A stretch of 64,000 nt of DNA from Pokkaliibacter sp046614695 (GTDB lineage: Bacteria; Pseudomonadota; Gammaproteobacteria; Pseudomonadales; Balneatricaceae): contig NZ_JBKKHQ010000012.1 of assembly GCF_046614695.1 (NCBI RefSeq), positions 186,001 through 250,000 of the forward strand, given 5' to 3'. Below, piece after piece: positions 62,586 through 64,000 of this stretch. How positions within the stretch are numbered: position 1 is the first letter of the stretch; the number at the start of each line of letters is the position of its first letter. The notes under the pieces are model-generated. The model had not been told where the DNA came from and ran no database searches. It saw nothing but the letters and a program-made list of their open reading frames with translations. A program made the translations under genes and the position numbers.

Positions 62586-63679
62586 TCACTGGAGTGGCTG
62601 GTGCCTTGATCTAAGGCCAGAGTGAGCTGCTGGGGTTGCAGCAGGCGCTCGGCGGTTTCCTGCGACAGGCGTACGCCCACGCCAATCAGACGCACGGCCT
62701 TGTTATTGCCACGCTCCCAGGCCGCCGCCATCAGGCTGGCATAATCATGATCAGGTCGGTTACGGCTGCGCTCCACGGTGGTTTGCTGAAAGTCGTGGAA
62801 TTTCATCTTCAGCACATTGCCCTGGGCATGCTGACTCAAACCCCGGCGAGCGAGACGCTCCTCCAGCTCTTTCAGCAGACTGGGCAGCTTATCAAGACAG
62901 GTAGCCAGATCCGGCAGATCCTGATCGTAAGTGTGCTCGACACTCAGGGACAGGCGCTCTTCGCGAACAGCCACCGGGCGATGATCGACCCCTCGGCAAA
63001 GCTGATAAAGGCGCGCTCCGAAGCTGCCGAAATGCTCGATCAGGTCTTCCTCGCGCCACTTCTGCATATCCTCCAGGGTAAAAAGTCCCAGCCGGTTCAT
63101 CTTGGCGGCAGTGACTTTACCCACACCCCAGAGCTTATTGACCTTGAGCGCCTTCACGAAGTCATCCACTTCTGCTGGCGTGATCACCTTCATGCCATCC
63201 GGCTTATGCCAGTCACTGGCGACTTTGGCGAGAAACTTGTTGGGCGCAACACCTGCTGAAACGGTGATGCCCAGTTCGCGGCGAACCCGTTCACGAATGT
63301 GGCGGGCAATCAGGGTGGCGCTGCCATTAAAAGCGGTCGATTCGCTCACATCGATAAAGGCTTCATCCAGAGAGAGCGGCTCCACCTCTTCGGCGAACTC
63401 CTGCAGAATCGCCATGAATTGCTGGCTCACGGCTTTGTACTTGGCCATATCGCCGGGAATGAGCGTGAGATCCGGGCAGAGGCGCATGGCCTGAGAGGAG
63501 GGCATCGCCGAGTGGATGCCAAATTTGCGCGCAGGATAATTGCAGGTTGAGATGACGCCACGCTTGTCCGGGCGGCCACCAATGGCCAGAGGAATATCGC
63601 GAAACGGCGGACAGTCGCGCATCTCGACCGATGCGTAGAAGCAATCACAGTCGAAGTGAATGATCTTGCGCTGCGCCAT
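62582..63679 (-). CDS. dinB: DNA polymerase IV (DinB)
   Basis: A 365-residue Y-family polymerase. The catalytic acids are in HFDCDCFYASVEMRD and SLDEAFIDVS. YPARKFGIHSAMPSSQA, GVAPNKFLAKVASDWHKPDG and the little-finger region (LSVEHTYDQDLPDL) match DinB. The usual beta-clamp motif near the C-terminus is not obvious (ends QQLTLALDQGTSHSSD, where QLTLAL may serve). It copies past damaged bases during the SOS response. A LexA box lies 28 bases before the ATG. Confidence 0.94.
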   Translation of the reverse strand: MAQRKIIHFDCDCFYASVEMRDCPPFRDIPLAIGGRPDKRGVISTCNYPARKFGIHSAMPSSQAMRLCPDLTLIPGDMAKYKAVSQQFMAILQEFAEEVEPLSLDEAFIDVSESTAFNGSATLIARHIRERVRRELGITVSAGVAPNKFLAKVASDWHKPDGMKVITPAEVDDFVKALKVNKLWGVGKVTAAKMNRLGLFTLEDMQKWREEDLIEHFGSFGARLYQLCRGVDHRPVAVREERLSLSVEHTYDQDLPDLATCLDKLPSLLKELEERLARRGLSQHAQGNVLKMKFHDFQQTTVERSRNRPDHDYASLMAAAWERGNNKAVRLIGVGVRLSQETAERLLQPQQLTLALDQGTSHSSD

Positions 63680-63706
63680 AACCTGACCTGTTAAGGGTTC
63701 AAAGTA

Positions 63707-63722
63707 CTGTATTTTAATACAG
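63707..63722 (-). promoter_or_regulatory. LexA (SOS) box of dinB
   Basis: CTGTATTTTAATACAG matches the enterobacterial SOS consensus CTGT-N8-ACAG with an all-A/T centre. It lies 28 bases upstream of the dinB start and should repress it until DNA damage. Confidence 0.93.
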
Positions 63723-63833
63723 TTATCTGGCGTTGTCTTGGCAGGGATTCATCGCCGCGGTGAGGTTTTATATCGGCAAGCGCACCGCGTCAGACGACGC
63801 AGTGCGGGCAAGGTGGCATGTTGGCGCAAGGAA

Positions 63834-64000
63834 TCAGACAGGCCAGTCGTACAGCGCTTGTGGGTGCAGCTCTGCCAGTTTGGCATGGCGCTCCATCTTG
63901 GCGATGGGGCATTGCCAGGTCAGTTCAGCGGCGACCAATTGCATGCCCGCCTCATAACTGTGGCCCTTGCCATAGCGTGGGTCGCCCAGTACTGGATGGC
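63834..64000 (-). CDS. RluA-family RNA pseudouridine synthase, C-terminal part
   Basis: The last 54 or so codons of a gene that enters from beyond the window. The reading HPVLGDPRYGKGHSYEAG is the C-terminal signature of RluA-type pseudouridine synthases, followed by a short tail ending in ALYDWPV and TGA. Which rRNA or tRNA position it modifies cannot be judged from this fragment. About 110 bases between it and the LexA box show no gene. Confidence 0.82.
   Translation of the reverse strand, partial: HPVLGDPRYGKGHSYEAGMQLVAAELTWQCPIAKMERHAKLAELHPQALYDWPV

Noticed and set aside
1..64000. tRNA, rRNA, CRISPR array, prophage or insertion sequence
   Set aside because: No cloverleaf, rRNA segment, regularly spaced repeats, integrase or transposase was recognised in any frame.

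Overview
The window reads as chromosomal DNA of a free-living, flagellated gammaproteobacterium of the Pseudomonadales/Oceanospirillales type. This rests on a FabY-type ketoacyl synthase, flgT divergent from flgO-flgP, fadBA and etfBA beta-oxidation genes, a NodT-EmrA-EmrB pump, HopJ, DUF1302/DUF1329 proteins, a LexA-boxed dinB and many c-di-GMP proteins. I cannot name the genus. No rRNA, tRNA, CRISPR array, prophage or intact insertion sequence is visible. Most of the window is moderately GC-rich; one short AT-rich gene near 34.2 kb stands out.

Layout. 1-6.8 kb: an LpxR-like lipid A deacylase (cut by the window start), a lone Lrp-type ligand domain, TatD, a YcbX-like MOSC-ferredoxin protein, FabY and a YiaD-like lipoprotein. 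6.8-10.3 kb: ZapB-like protein and a flagellar outer-membrane locus, with flgT facing an operon of a cysteine-rich periplasmic protein plus flgO and flgP behind a near-consensus sigma-28 promoter. 10.3-18 kb: housekeeping genes (HopJ, glycerate kinase, pdxH, carboxylesterase, dgt, mtfA, an MpaB-like protein). Between the carboxylesterase and dgt lie a perfect FNR/Anr box and an intrinsic terminator with no gene between them, a candidate anaerobically induced small RNA. 18-22.9 kb: a MarR-controlled tripartite efflux operon with two identical 12-bp operator palindromes over its promoter.

23-43 kb and 49-57 kb carry a lipid-handling region: a YCF48-like propeller with an MMPL/RND exporter, a tandem universal stress protein, two FadE-type acyl-CoA dehydrogenases, an SCP2 protein, FadD, a PhoD-like phosphatase, EtfBA, FadBA, a DUF1302-DUF1329 pair, an IclR regulator and an AraC regulator. 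The DUF1302, DUF1329, YCF48 and MMPL families are often found together, but here they form two loci about 25 kb apart. An identical 12-mer (CACTGACATTTC, in opposite orientations) lies upstream of both loci, with related copies ahead of both fadE genes. I infer one regulon, perhaps under the AraC protein, joining envelope lipid traffic to beta-oxidation.

44-47 kb and 57-63.7 kb hold three c-di-GMP enzymes (4xPAS-GGDEF-EAL, membrane PAS-GGDEF, CBS-PAS-GGDEF-EAL), a gamma-carbonic anhydrase-like protein and dinB. The window ends inside an RluA-family pseudouridine synthase. All functions are read from sequence motifs and family knowledge; no search was run.
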